Shown here piece by piece: positions 17,589-27,456 of a stretch of 50,429 nt of DNA. The stretch covers positions 1 to 50,429 of the forward strand of contig JAAELQ010000054.1 of the NCBI GenBank assembly GCA_024226515.1, given 5' to 3'. The translations under genes were made by a program, and so were the position numbers. The notes beneath the pieces are model-generated. The model saw only the letters and a list, made by a program, of their open reading frames with translations, was not told the origin of the DNA and did no database searches. Every line of letters begins with the position of its first letter. Position 1 is the first letter of the stretch. The stretch comes from a bacterium. Lineage in GTDB: Bacteria; Acidobacteriota; Polarisedimenticolia; Polarisedimenticolales; Polarisedimenticolaceae.

Positions 17589-18563
17589 ATGCCCGATCTG
17601 CTTCCCGGTAACGAGGAGCACCTCGCCGCGATCTACCGCGAGTCCCACGCTGTCTGGGGCGCCGGCCTGAGCCTCGCCGATTATCGGGGTACGTGGGACG
17701 ACGTTGTCGGCACGCCGTGGGGAGCGCGGCACGCGAGCTTCTGGGTCTGGACGGGGCGGCGTGGCGAGCTGCTGTCGAGCCTGAAGCTCTACCGACCTCT
17801 CGTACGCGTCGCGGGGCACACGACGCGAGCCTCGGTGGTCGGCGCCGTCTTCACGCCCCGCGCCCGGCGCGGCCTGGGCCACGCGCGGGATCTGCTGCGG
17901 GCCGTGCTGCAGCGCTGCGAGGCCGAGGGCGCGTCGCTGGCGATGCTGTTCACCGACATCGGTCCGGCGCTGTACGCCGACGCCGGCTTTCGCACCCTGC
18001 CCGCCGACGAGACGAACGGGACGCTGGCCGAACACCCGGACCTGCCCGAGAGCTGGGAACTGGGTCCGGCGACCGTGGAGGACCGCGACAGCATCCACGC
18101 GGCGCACGAAGATTCGACGCGCCGTTCGTCCATCGCCGTCGTTCGCGACGCGGAGCACTGGAGGTTCCTCGACGTCCGTACCGGCAGCTACTTCGCCCGG
18201 CTCGGAGACCCCGGCGTGCGCGAGCGCTGCATCGTCGTGCAGCACGAAGGTTGCTTCGCCGGCTACCTCAGCACGGTCGAGGGGCGGGGCCTGTGGAGCG
18301 TCCGCGAGGCGGGAGCCGCAGGGGGCGATCCGTCGCGGGTGGCGGCAATCGTGCGGGCCGGCGCCGCCCTCGCGGCGCAGGCCGGCCTCCGGCGGTTCAA
18401 GGCCTGGCTTCCGCGCGAGGTCTCCTCACGACTGGGGCCGCTCCGGGCGCACAGCAGGCCCAGGTCCAACGCCGTGCCGATGGTCCGCGCGCTGGGCTCG
18501 GGCTCGCTGCCGCCGCTCGACGGTCCGGACGCGGGGTTCATCCCGTTCCAGGATCAGTTCTGA
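17589..18563 (+). CDS. GNAT-family N-acetyltransferase
   Basis: A 324-residue acetyltransferase. The N-terminal half carries the GNAT acetyl-CoA site, VVGAVFTPRARRGLGHARD, with the R-x-x-G-x-G/A type loop, then LYADAGFRTLP, the typical last strand and helix. The C-terminal half (about 160-320) looks like a second, divergent GNAT fold, as in Eis-like enzymes. The substrate is unknown. ATG 17589 is used; a TTG at 17580 would add three residues. No partner gene is obvious; lptD follows from its own promoter. Confidence 0.7.
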   Translation: MPDLLPGNEEHLAAIYRESHAVWGAGLSLADYRGTWDDVVGTPWGARHASFWVWTGRRGELLSSLKLYRPLVRVAGHTTRASVVGAVFTPRARRGLGHARDLLRAVLQRCEAEGASLAMLFTDIGPALYADAGFRTLPADETNGTLAEHPDLPESWELGPATVEDRDSIHAAHEDSTRRSSIAVVRDAEHWRFLDVRTGSYFARLGDPGVRERCIVVQHEGCFAGYLSTVEGRGLWSVREAGAAGGDPSRVAAIVRAGAALAAQAGLRRFKAWLPREVSSRLGPLRAHSRPRSNAVPMVRALGSGSLPPLDGPDAGFIPFQDQF

Positions 18564-18576
18564 TCCGGCCCCACGC

Positions 18577-18604
18577 TTGACACGACGTGGGGCGGGACTA
18601 CACT
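18577..18604 (+). promoter_or_regulatory. lptD promoter with near-leaderless start
   Basis: TTGACA at 18577-18582, a 16-bp spacer and TACACT at 18599-18604. ATG 18615 is 10 bp after the -10, leaving a leader of only a few bases and no room for a Shine-Dalgarno. Confidence 0.6.
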
Positions 18605-18614
18605 TGGCGGCCCC

Positions 18615-20957
18615 ATGCCGACACGGCCCTCCCGGATGACCCCGACACGGGTCGCGATCTTCGTTCTCGCCCTATGGTCCGTGTTCGGCGGTGCGCCCTG
18701 GTCGGCGCAAGCCTCCGCCCCCCCGCAGGAATCCCCCAAGCAAGAGCGCAAGCTGCCGCGCTTCGACATCGAGGGCTTCAGCATCCTCCAGAACGATCGC
18801 GGTGACTACGAGCTGTCGGGCGATGTCACGATCACGTCCGAGGGAGCGCGACTGCAGGCCGACAGCGCGACCGTGACGGAGAACCGCTTCGTTCTGGCGG
18901 AGGGCAACATCCTCATCGTCTGGAAGGGCAACCGCGTCTTCGGCTCGCGGCTGACCTACGACCTCGAGACCGATCGCGGGATGATCGAGGACGCTATCGG
19001 GCAGGTGAGGGGCGAGTACATGTTCTGGGCCGTGCGCGCGGAGAAGGTCGGAGACGACGTGATCCACGTCGAGTCGGCGACCGTGACGACGTGCACGCAA
19101 CCCGTGCCCTACTGGTCGCTCTCCGTGACGAGCGCCACGATCCGCATCGACGGCTACGCGCGCATGTGGAACGTCCGCCTGCGCGGCGGCAAGGTACCGT
19201 TCATCTACCTGCCCTACGTCCTCTGGCCGATCAAGGACGGGCGCGCGGCGGGCTTGCTGATGCCCGAATTCCAGACGACGCAGAACCGCGGACGCGCGAT
19301 CAGCCAGGAACTGTTCATCCCACTCGGCCGTAGCGCGGATCTGACGTTGCTCGGGCGCTACTACACCGAGGCCGGATTCGGCGGCGGAGGGCAGCTGCGC
19401 TTCGTCCCCAACCGCAAGGGCAGCGCGAAGCTCGAAGGCTTCTACATCAAGGACGAGGTCAAGGACGGTGAGGGGCGTTACCGAGCCACGTACAACCAGA
19501 CGCAGGAGTTCCGCAACGGATTCCGCATGGTGGCGGACATCAACCTGGTCAGCGACTTCGACTACTACACCGACTTCGAACGGGACCTCGACCTGGTCTC
19601 CTCGCCGACGATCCTCACGCGCCTCGAATTCTCGCGCAACGGAAAGTGGACCAGTCTCAACGTACGCGAGCTGCGCCGCGAGCAACTGTTCGCCGACGAA
19701 TCGAAGCTGATCCAGCAAACGCTGCCCGAGATCGAGTGGCGCGGACGCAGTCGCAAGCTGGGCCGGACGCCGTTCTATCTGTCGTACGAGTCTTCGCTGG
19801 CGTCGATTCAGCAGAAGCCCGACGACGTCACCGAGCACTCGGACTACATGCGCGGCGACGTGTTCCCGACGATCACGATGCCCATCTCGAAGCTGCGCTG
19901 GCTGGACGTGACGCCCCGCGTGCAGTACCGGCTGACGCACTACACCCAGAGTCTCGAGGAGGACGACGGCGCGATCTCGAACGACTCGATCACGCGTCGC
20001 TTCTGGGGCGCGGGCATCGACCTGGTCGGCCCGAAGATGTTCCGCATCTACGGCAGGAAAGAGGGCGGGAAGAAGTTCAAGCACAGCATCGAGCCGCGCA
20101 TCAACTACAACTTCGGCTCGTTCTTCGACCGTCGAGACGAGATCGTCATCTACGACGAGATCGACCGCTTCTCGGGCGCGGGCAATCTCCTGACCTACTC
20201 GCTCGTGCAGCGCCTGTTCGCCAAGAGGGCGCAGACCCCGCCCAAGCCGGACACCGAGGACAACGGACAGATCCTGCTGCCCGATGGACAGGCCAGCTCT
20301 CCGGAAGACGAGAGCGACGCCGCCCTGCCCGTGCCGCCCCCGGCGGACGCGAAACAGGAGACGGTCGAGATCGCCTCGCTCGAGATCCGGCAGAGCCGCA
20401 CGTTCGAGGACGATGTTTTCCTGACCCGCGCCGATCTCGACGGCGACGGAATCGAGGAGGAAGAGAGCGAACTGTCGCGCATCCGACTCGTCGGTCGCTA
20501 CAACCCGAATCCGGCGACGACGTTCGACGTCACCAGCAGCTTCGACACGCTGTACAACGAGTTCAGCGACGTCACGCTGTCGGGATCGATCCTGAGTCGT
20601 CACGCCAAACTGCGCTTCTCGCTCGTGCACAACAACGGCCTCGGCTTCGTCAACAGCGGCACGAGCGAAGATCCCGTGTTCAAGGAGCGCGACAACGATA
20701 CGCAGATCCGCCTGACGACAGGATTCCGCATGCTGCGCGGCAAGCTGCGGTTGGACATCGACGGCACGTACGTCGCCGACCCCGCCCAGGGCCAGCCGCA
20801 TCTGCCCGATAAGCGATGGCGGGCGCAGTACTCCACGCAGTGCTGCACGTTCGTGCTCGAGCGCCTGACCCGCGACTTCGGCACGAGCGAACGCGACGAC
20901 TGGTACTTCCGCGTCGACCTAAAAGGGGTGGGAAAGATCCTGAAGGTAAGCTACTGA
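18615..20957 (+). CDS. lptD: LPS-assembly outer-membrane protein LptD
   Basis: The beta-barrel that inserts lipopolysaccharide into the outer leaflet together with LptE. The 780-residue protein starts with a signal peptide (IFVLALWSVFGGAPWSAQA), followed by the OstA/LptA-like domain (about 50-200: YELSGDVTITSEGARLQADS), the conserved TVTTCTQPVPYWSL strand, then LPYVLWPIKDGRAAGLLMPE and alternating beta-strands of the barrel to the C-terminus. STQCCTFVLERLTRDF near the end carries the cysteines used for inter-domain disulfides. A Pro/Asp/Glu-rich insert (about 535-620) probably forms a long loop. It shows that the organism has an outer membrane with LPS-type lipid. Confidence 0.92.
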   Translation: MPTRPSRMTPTRVAIFVLALWSVFGGAPWSAQASAPPQESPKQERKLPRFDIEGFSILQNDRGDYELSGDVTITSEGARLQADSATVTENRFVLAEGNILIVWKGNRVFGSRLTYDLETDRGMIEDAIGQVRGEYMFWAVRAEKVGDDVIHVESATVTTCTQPVPYWSLSVTSATIRIDGYARMWNVRLRGGKVPFIYLPYVLWPIKDGRAAGLLMPEFQTTQNRGRAISQELFIPLGRSADLTLLGRYYTEAGFGGGGQLRFVPNRKGSAKLEGFYIKDEVKDGEGRYRATYNQTQEFRNGFRMVADINLVSDFDYYTDFERDLDLVSSPTILTRLEFSRNGKWTSLNVRELRREQLFADESKLIQQTLPEIEWRGRSRKLGRTPFYLSYESSLASIQQKPDDVTEHSDYMRGDVFPTITMPISKLRWLDVTPRVQYRLTHYTQSLEEDDGAISNDSITRRFWGAGIDLVGPKMFRIYGRKEGGKKFKHSIEPRINYNFGSFFDRRDEIVIYDEIDRFSGAGNLLTYSLVQRLFAKRAQTPPKPDTEDNGQILLPDGQASSPEDESDAALPVPPPADAKQETVEIASLEIRQSRTFEDDVFLTRADLDGDGIEEEESELSRIRLVGRYNPNPATTFDVTSSFDTLYNEFSDVTLSGSILSRHAKLRFSLVHNNGLGFVNSGTSEDPVFKERDNDTQIRLTTGFRMLRGKLRLDIDGTYVADPAQGQPHLPDKRWRAQYSTQCCTFVLERLTRDFGTSERDDWYFRVDLKGVGKILKVSY

Positions 20958-20987
20958 TGCCTGTGGGATCGAACGCAGGGAGCCGAC

Positions 20988-21854
20988 GTGGCTGAGCGAC
21001 CGATCGTGATCGTCGGGGGCAGGGGCATGCTGGGCCGTGCCCTGTGCGCCGAGCTCGAGCGCCGCGGCCGCCCCTGGGTCGCGCCGGGGCGCGACGTCCT
21101 CGATCTGACCGATGCGGCGGTCGGGGAGAGCCTCGCCCGGCTGGCCCCCGCCGCGGTGGTCAACGCCGCGGCGTTCTCCGACGTCGGTGCGGCGGAGCTC
21201 GAGGAGAACCGGCGAACGGCCTACGAGGTCAACGGGGCGGGGCCCGGGCGCCTGGCCGTGGCGTGCGCCGAGCTCGCCGTCCCGCTGGTCCACGTCTCGA
21301 CCGACTTCGTCTTCGACGGTGAGGCCCGAACGCCGTATGCCGAGGACGCCGAGGTCGGGCCGCTGCAGGTCTACGGTGCGTCGAAGCTGGCCGGAGAGCG
21401 CGCGGTCCTCGAGTCGTACCCTGCGGCCTGCGTTGCACGCACGTCGACGCTCTACGGGCCCGGTCCTCGCGCGCGGCCGCACTACGTGGACGCCATCCTC
21501 CGCCAGGCACGATCGAACGCGGAGGTGCTCGTCGTTCGCCTGCCGGAGTCCTCGCCGACGCACACGCCGGATCTTGGACTGGCGCTGCTGGCTTTGCTCG
21601 AGGCGCGCGCCGTGGGGATCGTGCACACGACGAACCGCGGCGGATGCACCCGACTCGAGCTGGCTCGGGCCGCGGTGCGCCTGGCGGGTCTCGCCGGGTC
21701 GACGCGTGTCGAGGAGCGCCCGCGCCCCGAGGGCGAGCTCGACCGTCCGGAGTACTCGGTGCTCTCCACCGAGCGCTTGACCGAGATTACCGGCCACGTC
21801 CCGCGTGAGTGGGACGCGGCGCTTGCCGACTACGTGACGCAGGGGGCGAAGTGA
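20988..21854 (+). CDS. rfbD: dTDP-4-dehydrorhamnose reductase family protein
   Basis: An extended SDR of 288 residues, likely making dTDP-L-rhamnose from the 4-keto precursor with NADPH for surface polysaccharide. Seen are VGGRGMLGRALC (nucleotide loop), DVLDLTD, VVNAAAFSDVGAAE, VHVSTDFVFDGEARTPYAE and the catalytic VYGASKLAGERAV (Tyr-x3-Lys). GTG 20988 follows AGGGAG (20977-20982). It lies 30 bp after lptD and overlaps the next gene by GTGA. The rest of the rhamnose pathway is not in the window, and a related sugar-nucleotide reductase is possible. Confidence 0.85.
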   Translation: MAERPIVIVGGRGMLGRALCAELERRGRPWVAPGRDVLDLTDAAVGESLARLAPAAVVNAAAFSDVGAAELEENRRTAYEVNGAGPGRLAVACAELAVPLVHVSTDFVFDGEARTPYAEDAEVGPLQVYGASKLAGERAVLESYPAACVARTSTLYGPGPRARPHYVDAILRQARSNAEVLVVRLPESSPTHTPDLGLALLALLEARAVGIVHTTNRGGCTRLELARAAVRLAGLAGSTRVEERPRPEGELDRPEYSVLSTERLTEITGHVPREWDAALADYVTQGAK

Positions 21855-22849
21855 GAGTTCTCGTATCGGGTGCGACCGGGTTCCTCGGTGGACGCGTCGC
21901 GAGCGCGCTGGCCGAGGCGGGGCATACGGTGCGCGGCTTCGTGCGCGACCCCACGCGCTGGGACGCGCCGCAGGGCGCCGAGGTGGCGGTCGGGGACGTC
22001 ACGCACCGGGCGGACGTGCTCAACGCCGCCGAGAACTGCGACGTGATCTTCCACGCCGCCGCCATGGTCAAGATGTGGCACAAGGATCCGCGCCGGTTCG
22101 AACGTGTCAACGTCGAGGGCCTCAGCTTCGCCGCCGACGCCGCTCGGCAGCACGGCGCGCGCCTGGTCTACGTGTCGTCTTTCGTCGCGCTCGGGCCCAC
22201 CGACGGCGCGACGTTCGACGAGGAGACGCCGCGCGCGGGGACGGAGTTCCACAACGAGTACGAGCGGACGAAGTGGATCGCCGACCGGATGGCGCGCAAG
22301 CTGTCCGAGGGCGGCCTGCCGCTGGTGCGGTTGTATCCGGGGGTGGTCTTCGGTCCGGGCGTGCTGACCGCCGGCAACCACGTGGTCAAGCTGTTGCTGG
22401 ACCACGCTGCCGGGAAGCTGCCCGGCATGCTCGGCTCGGGCGCTCTGCGCCAGTGCTTCGCCTACGTCGAGGACGTCGTTCGCGGATGCGTTGCCGCCGT
22501 CGACGGCGCACCCGACGGCTCGGGCTTCATTCTGGGCGGCGAGAACAAGACCGCGATCGAGCTGTTCGCGGCGTTCGAGGCGGCGTCGGGCATCGCGCCG
22601 CCGAAGCGCAAGATCCCGTTCGCCATCGCGGCGCTGATCGGCAAGCTGCAGCGCTGGCGCGCCAACTGGACCGGTGTCGAGCCGGAGCTGACGGACGAGG
22701 TCGTGGGGATCTACCGTCACGAGTGGGCCTATTCGTCGCAGCGTGCGTGCGACGAGCTGGGCTATCGCGTCACGCCATTCGACGAGGCGGTCGCGGCGAC
22801 CGTCGACTGGCTGCGCGAGTGCGGCCGGCTGCCGCGCGCGGAAGCCTGA
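21851..22849 (+). CDS. NAD-dependent epimerase/dehydratase (extended SDR)
   Basis: A 332-residue Rossmann protein: VLVSGATGFLGGRVASALAE at the N-terminus, DVIFHAAAMVKMW, LVYVSSFVALGP and the catalytic YERTKWIADRMA (Tyr-x3-Lys). RLYPGVVFGPG and the later substrate domain resemble the dihydroflavonol-reductase and hopanoid-associated HpnA groups. The substrate is unknown. GTG 21851 overlaps the stop of the upstream reductase, and the next gene follows after 9 bp, so the three are one operon. Confidence 0.8.
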   Translation: MRVLVSGATGFLGGRVASALAEAGHTVRGFVRDPTRWDAPQGAEVAVGDVTHRADVLNAAENCDVIFHAAAMVKMWHKDPRRFERVNVEGLSFAADAARQHGARLVYVSSFVALGPTDGATFDEETPRAGTEFHNEYERTKWIADRMARKLSEGGLPLVRLYPGVVFGPGVLTAGNHVVKLLLDHAAGKLPGMLGSGALRQCFAYVEDVVRGCVAAVDGAPDGSGFILGGENKTAIELFAAFEAASGIAPPKRKIPFAIAALIGKLQRWRANWTGVEPELTDEVVGIYRHEWAYSSQRACDELGYRVTPFDEAVAATVDWLRECGRLPRAEA

Positions 22850-22858
22850 GGGGCGAGC

Positions 22859-24274
22859 GTGGGGCGCGTCGGGTCGGAGCTGCTGCGCAAGTCGGTGCAC
22901 ATCGGCATGGGCGGCGTGGCGTTGACGCTGCGCTGGCTGACGCCGACGCAGGCCGCGCTACTGGCGCTGACCGCGCTGCTGTTCAACCTGTTCGTTCTGC
23001 ACCGATTGACGCGCCGGACGCTGCTGCGCGAGGGCGAGAAGGCGAGCGGGTTTTCCTGGGGCATCGCGCTGTACCCGGCCGCGGTACTCGCCCTGATCCT
23101 GGTGTTTCACCGCCGGCTCGAGCTGGCGGCCGCGATCTGGGGCTTCGTCGCGTTCGGCGACGGGATGGCCTCGGTCGTCGGCGTGCTGGTCGGCGGTCCG
23201 AAGCTACCCTGGAACCGCGGCAAGTCCTGGTCCGGCTTCTTCGCGTTCGTGCTCTACGCCACCGCCGCCTCGACGCTGTTGATCCGCTGGACGCAGCGCG
23301 CGGTCCTCGACAACGCGGGCGGCACCGCCGTCGACTGGGTCGGCGGCTCGTTCCTGGCTTCCAGCTCGTCCGGCGCCTTCCTGGCGGATCCGCTGTTCCT
23401 CGCGGCGGGCTGCTTCGCGGCCGCCCTGGCCGCTGGCCTGGCCGAGTCGCTCGACACGGGGATCGACGACAATGTGCTCGTGCCGCTCGTCGGAGCGCCG
23501 GTGCTGTACGCCGCAACGCTGGTCGAGCCGGCGCGTCTGGCGGCCGCCGCGCAGACGCTGCGCGCAGACTTCGTCGTCGGTGCGGCGGTCAACCTGGTGC
23601 TGGCCCTCGGCGCGTACGCCGCCCGCGGCGTCGGACGTTCGGGCGCGATCTGGGGCTGGGTCCTGGGCACGGCGTTGTTCGGCCTGTCGGGCTGGCGCGG
23701 CTTCTTGATGCTGTTCGTCTTCTTCGTGCTGGGCACGGCGACGACGAAGCTGGGCTACAAGCGCAAGGCCGCGCTCGGCATCGCGCAGTCCAAGGGCGGA
23801 CGGCGTGGGGCGCGCAACGCCTTCGCCAACAGCGGAGCGGGCGTGATCTTCGCCTTTCTCGCACTGGCCACAGCGTTCGGGATGCCGTTCACGGTCGCGC
23901 TCGTCGCAGCGTTCGCCACGGCGGCGTGCGACACGGTCTCGTCCGAGTTCGGCCAGGCCTACGGCCGGCACCACTATCTCGTCACGACGTTTCGTCCGGT
24001 CAAGGCGGGCACGGACGGCGCGGTGTCGCTGGAGGGCACGCTGGCAGGCATCGTCGGCGCGGGAATCGTCGCGCTGGTCGCCTGGCTCGTGGGGCTGATC
24101 CCGGGGCTGGCCGCCGTCGCCGTGACGGCCGGAGGTTGGTTCGGCGCGACGTTCGAGTCGTATCTCGGGGCCACGATCGAGAGCCGGTTGCGTCTGGACA
24201 ACGAACTGGTCAATTTCACCAACACGCTCGTCGGCGGACTCTCGGGGCTGGCCATCTACGCGCTGTTTTCCTGA
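22859..24274 (+). CDS. Fusion of phytol/dolichol-kinase-like domain and DUF92 (VTE6-like) domain
   Basis: A 471-residue membrane protein with two halves. The N-terminal half (about 1-200) has features of the CTP-dependent prenol kinases (VTE5/dolichol kinase): LLRKSVHIG, then [19 protein letters not shown] and [16 protein letters not shown]. The C-terminal half (about 230-471) is DUF92/TIGR00297: [49 protein letters not shown] and a final [10 protein letters not shown]. In plants VTE5 makes phytyl phosphate and the DUF92 protein VTE6 makes phytyl diphosphate. This one chain could therefore convert a prenol to its diphosphate. GTG 22859 follows GAGGGG. A UbiA prenyltransferase lies 2.2 kb away. 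Confidence 0.85.
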   Translation: MGRVGSELLRKSVHIGMGGVALTLRWLTPTQAALLALTALLFNLFVLHRLTRRTLLREGEKASGFSWGIALYPAAVLALILVFHRRLELAAAIWGFVAFGDGMASVVGVLVGGPKLPWNRGKSWSGFFAFVLYATAASTLLIRWTQRAVLDNAGGTAVDWVGGSFLASSSSGAFLADPLFLAAGCFAAALAAGLAESLDTGIDDNVLVPLVGAPVLYAATLVEPARLAAAAQTLRADFVVGAAVNLVLALGAYAARGVGRSGAIWGWVLGTALFGLSGWRGFLMLFVFFVLGTATTKLGYKRKAALGIAQSKGGRRGARNAFANSGAGVIFAFLALATAFGMPFTVALVAAFATAACDTVSSEFGQAYGRHHYLVTTFRPVKAGTDGAVSLEGTLAGIVGAGIVALVAWLVGLIPGLAAVAVTAGGWFGATFESYLGATIESRLRLDNELVNFTNTLVGGLSGLAIYALFS

Positions 24275-24347
24275 AGAACCGCTTTTTTGCGCCGTACCGC
24301 CGTTCCGGGCGTATGCTTCGGGAGACCGAGGTAGGGAGGAGCGCACG

Positions 24348-26447
24348 ATGGTCCCGTTCGGAATCGGACTGCGGGTGCTGGTGGTTCTGCTCTTGCTCTC
24401 CGCCCCGGCCCTCGCGACGCCCGATTGCGGCGACGACGTCGACGGCGACGGCATCGGCGAGGGTTGCGACAACTGCCCGGGATTCTCCAACCCCGGCCAG
24501 CTCGACAACGACGGGGACGGGCTCGGCAACCCCTGCGACAACTGCGCGCTGATCGTCAACCCGTCACAGGACGACATTGACGCCGACGGCAGGGGAGACG
24601 CGTGCGACAATTGCCTCGTCGTCGCGAACCCCTCTCAGGCGAATCAGGACGGCGACGCTCACGGTGACGTGTGCGACCCGTGTCCGGCCGACGCTCTGGA
24701 CGACGTCGACGCCGATGGACACTGCGGCGACGTGGACAACTGCCCCCTGGCGTTCAATCCCGATCAGTCGGACGTCGACGCCGACGGCCTCGGCGATGTC
24801 TGCGACTGTCCCGACGCCGATGCGGACAACGTCTGCGACGAGAACGACGGCTGTCCGGGCGTCTTCGACCCGGATCAATCGGACGCGGATGCGGACGCCG
24901 TCGGCGACGCGTGCGACAACTGTCCCGCGACCGCCAACGCCGGTCAGGCGGACGCCGACCTGGACGGCGTCGGAGATGCCTGCGACCCGTGTCCGGATCG
25001 GCCCGGTGCGGGGTCGGAGGACCCCGATGCGGACGGCGTACCGGGTGGTTGCGACAACTGCCCGTCGATCCCCAACCCGGGGCAGCTCGACGCGGACGGC
25101 GACGGTGTCGGCGACGCGTGCGACAACTGCGCCGGCGCGCCGAACCTACCCCAGCTCGATACGGACGGCGACGGTGTCGGCGACGCGTGCGACAATTGTC
25201 GGTTCGTGGTCAATCCGGCCCAGGCGGACGTCGACGCCGACTCGGTCGGTGACGCGTGCGACAACTGCGCGACGGACGCGAACCCGGACCAGGCGAACAC
25301 GGACGGCGACGACGCGGGCGACATCTGCGACCCGTGCCCGCTCGACCATGCGAACGACGCGGACGGCGACGGCGTCTGCGCGCCGCAGGACAACTGCCCG
25401 CTGGCACCCAACCCCGGGCAGGCGGACGAGGATCAGGACGGGATCGGCGACGCCTGCGATTGCCCGGACGCCGATGCGGACGAGCGGTGCGACGACGCCG
25501 ACAACTGTCCACAGACGTTCAATCCGACACAGCTCGACTTCGAAGCGGACGGCGTCGGCGACGCATGCGACAACTGCCCCGTAGATTCGAACCCCGATCA
25601 ATCCGACGGGGACGCGGACGGTGCGGGCAACGCTTGCGACCCGTGTCCGGACAGGCCGGGGTCCGGCACGGACGACCCGGACGGCGACGGGGTCCCGGGC
25701 ACCTGCGACAACTGTCCCGAGGTACCGAACGCCGCCGGGCTCGACGTCGACGGCGACGGCATCGGCGACGCGTGTGACAACTGCACCGTCGCGCCGAACG
25801 CGCCTCAGGTCGACCTCGACGGGGACGGCGTCGGGGATGCGTGTGACGGCTGCCGCCTGGTGCCGGACGCCGCGCAGCAGGATATGGACGCGGACGGTGT
25901 CGGCGATGCCTGCGACAACTGCCGCGCCGGCCCGAACCCGAACCAGGCGGACGAGGACGTCGACGGAATCGGCAACGCGTGCGACAACTGTGTCGCTCTG
26001 TCCAACCCGCAGCAGCTCGACCAGGACATGGACGGCGCGGGCGACGGCTGCGACAACTGCGAAACGTTCGCCAACCGCTCGCAGAGCGACGTCGACGCTG
26101 ACTCCGTCGGCGACCGCTGCGATCTGGACGACGGTCTGATCTACTCGGTGTTCGAGACGCGCGTCGACCTGTCGTGGAACGAGGAGGCGGGGTTCGACTC
26201 GTGGAACCTGTATCGCGGCGATCTGCTCGAGCTGCGGGCCGGTGGCAGCTACACCCAGGTCCCCGGGACGAACGCGACGGCGGCACGTTTCTGCGCGTTG
26301 ACCTTCGCCGGCGAGACCGATCCGTTCGAGCCCGCTCCCGGCGCGACCGCGTTCTACGTGATCTCGGGGGTGGCGGCCGAAGTCGAGGGCGAGCTCGGGA
26401 CGGACGGCGCCGGCGTCGTGCGTTCGAACGACGCTCCGTGCCCGTGA
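24348..26447 (+). CDS. Secreted thrombospondin type-3 repeat protein
   Basis: A 699-residue exported protein. After a signal peptide ([14 protein letters not shown]) about 24 calcium-binding type-3 units follow, each near 23 residues with the pattern D-x-D-x-D-G-x-G-D-x-C-D-N-C. They run from about residue 25 to 590. The last 100 residues ([20 protein letters not shown]) form a fibronectin-type-III-like domain ending in a Cys. The repeats probably give a stiff calcium-loaded stalk on the cell surface or outside it. A GGGAGGAG ribosome-binding site precedes ATG 24348. There is no visible anchor or sorting signal. Confidence 0.85.
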   Translation: MVPFGIGLRVLVVLLLLSAPALATPDCGDDVDGDGIGEGCDNCPGFSNPGQLDNDGDGLGNPCDNCALIVNPSQDDIDADGRGDACDNCLVVANPSQANQDGDAHGDVCDPCPADALDDVDADGHCGDVDNCPLAFNPDQSDVDADGLGDVCDCPDADADNVCDENDGCPGVFDPDQSDADADAVGDACDNCPATANAGQADADLDGVGDACDPCPDRPGAGSEDPDADGVPGGCDNCPSIPNPGQLDADGDGVGDACDNCAGAPNLPQLDTDGDGVGDACDNCRFVVNPAQADVDADSVGDACDNCATDANPDQANTDGDDAGDICDPCPLDHANDADGDGVCAPQDNCPLAPNPGQADEDQDGIGDACDCPDADADERCDDADNCPQTFNPTQLDFEADGVGDACDNCPVDSNPDQSDGDADGAGNACDPCPDRPGSGTDDPDGDGVPGTCDNCPEVPNAAGLDVDGDGIGDACDNCTVAPNAPQVDLDGDGVGDACDGCRLVPDAAQQDMDADGVGDACDNCRAGPNPNQADEDVDGIGNACDNCVALSNPQQLDQDMDGAGDGCDNCETFANRSQSDVDADSVGDRCDLDDGLIYSVFETRVDLSWNEEAGFDSWNLYRGDLLELRAGGSYTQVPGTNATAARFCALTFAGETDPFEPAPGATAFYVISGVAAEVEGELGTDGAGVVRSNDAPCP
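24672..25979 (+). repeat. Two head-to-tail 654-bp blocks inside the type-3 repeat gene
   Basis: Residues encoded by 24672-25325 and 25326-25979 align over exactly 218 positions without a gap, including the special units [18 protein letters not shown] and CDCPDADAD. The three units before the first block match the last three of each block, so the array is about two and a third periods. It is a higher-order duplication on top of the 23-residue repeat. Confidence 0.8.
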
Positions 26448-26454
26448 CCGGGGA

Positions 26455-27453
26455 TCAGATCAGATAGGCCGCGGCGAACCCGACCTGGGCCGCCATCATC
26501 ATCAGGTACATGTGCGTCCAGGACGGGTGGTTCTCCGTCTCTGCCAGCGATGCGGGGTCGCGCAGGATCAGCCGGACGGTGTACGCGCCCCAGAGCGCGA
26601 GCCCGACGCCCAGGCCCGTCAACAGCCATACGTTGCCGGTCAGGATGCGGTGGCCGGACCACGGATCGTCGAGCCACGCTCCGACCGGTAGCAGCAGCCA
26701 GGGCAGGATGAAGAACGGCGAGATCATCCGGGCCGCTCGCTCGACGCCGAAGCGAATCGGCAGCGTGCGACAACCCGCGGCCTCGTCACCCTTCATGTCG
26801 GAGAAGTCCTTCGTCGTCGCCGCGCCGAGCAGGAACAGGAAGAACACGAATCCGATGAACCACGGCTCGAGACTGAAGATCGACGCCACCATCGACCAGC
26901 CGGCGACTTTCAGCAGGCAGCCGCGCGGAATCGCGATCGTCAGGTTGGCCAGGAACGCGTTGGCCTTCGTGCGCCCGAAGGCCGGCGCGCTGTAGACGAA
27001 CGTGAACAGCATGCCGGCGAGGTAGATGAAGAAGCACTCGTGGCGGGACAGCGGTGCGAACAGCTTGGCGCCGAGCCCCTCGTAGGGGTAGATCACGACG
27101 AGCCACGTCGGTACGACGGCCAGTGCGTAGAGGAAGATCGAGTACCACCAGGCCGTGCGCAGCGAGATGGCGCCGGTGACCAGCGGGCGTTCGGGCTTGT
27201 TCAGCCGATCGTTCTCCAAGTCGTAGACCTGGTTGATCACGTTGGACGCCGCGTTGAGGATGCCCGCGCACGCAGAACCCAGCAGGACGACCCAGATCAC
27301 GCTCCACCCGGCGCGCGGGACCTCGCCCGCGAGCAGGTACGGGTTGGACGCCGAGCCCCACGCGGTCACGGCGCCCGAAATCACGCCCAGCAACGGCGGC
27401 AGCAGCGTGAAGGGGCGCGTGAAGCGGAGGTACAGTCGGACGGTGCCGAGCAA
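26455..27453 (-). CDS. UbiA-family prenyltransferase
   Basis: A 332-residue integral membrane enzyme that attaches a prenyl diphosphate to an acceptor. Both Asp-rich motifs are present: NVINQVYDLENDRLNKPERP in the first half and KDFSDMKGDEAAGCRTLPIR in the second, with about eight or nine hydrophobic helices. The second motif resembles chlorophyll synthase and archaeal digeranylgeranylglyceryl phosphate synthase more than the quinone enzymes, but the acceptor cannot be named. It starts at a TTG only 3 bp after the grpE stop, so it is the last gene of the heat-shock operon, an unusual place. Its stop is 7 bp from that of the convergent type-3 repeat gene. Confidence 0.88.
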   Translation of the reverse strand: MLGTVRLYLRFTRPFTLLPPLLGVISGAVTAWGSASNPYLLAGEVPRAGWSVIWVVLLGSACAGILNAASNVINQVYDLENDRLNKPERPLVTGAISLRTAWWYSIFLYALAVVPTWLVVIYPYEGLGAKLFAPLSRHECFFIYLAGMLFTFVYSAPAFGRTKANAFLANLTIAIPRGCLLKVAGWSMVASIFSLEPWFIGFVFFLFLLGAATTKDFSDMKGDEAAGCRTLPIRFGVERAARMISPFFILPWLLLPVGAWLDDPWSGHRILTGNVWLLTGLGVGLALWGAYTVRLILRDPASLAETENHPSWTHMYLMMMAAQVGFAAAYLI

Positions 27454-27456
27454 GTC

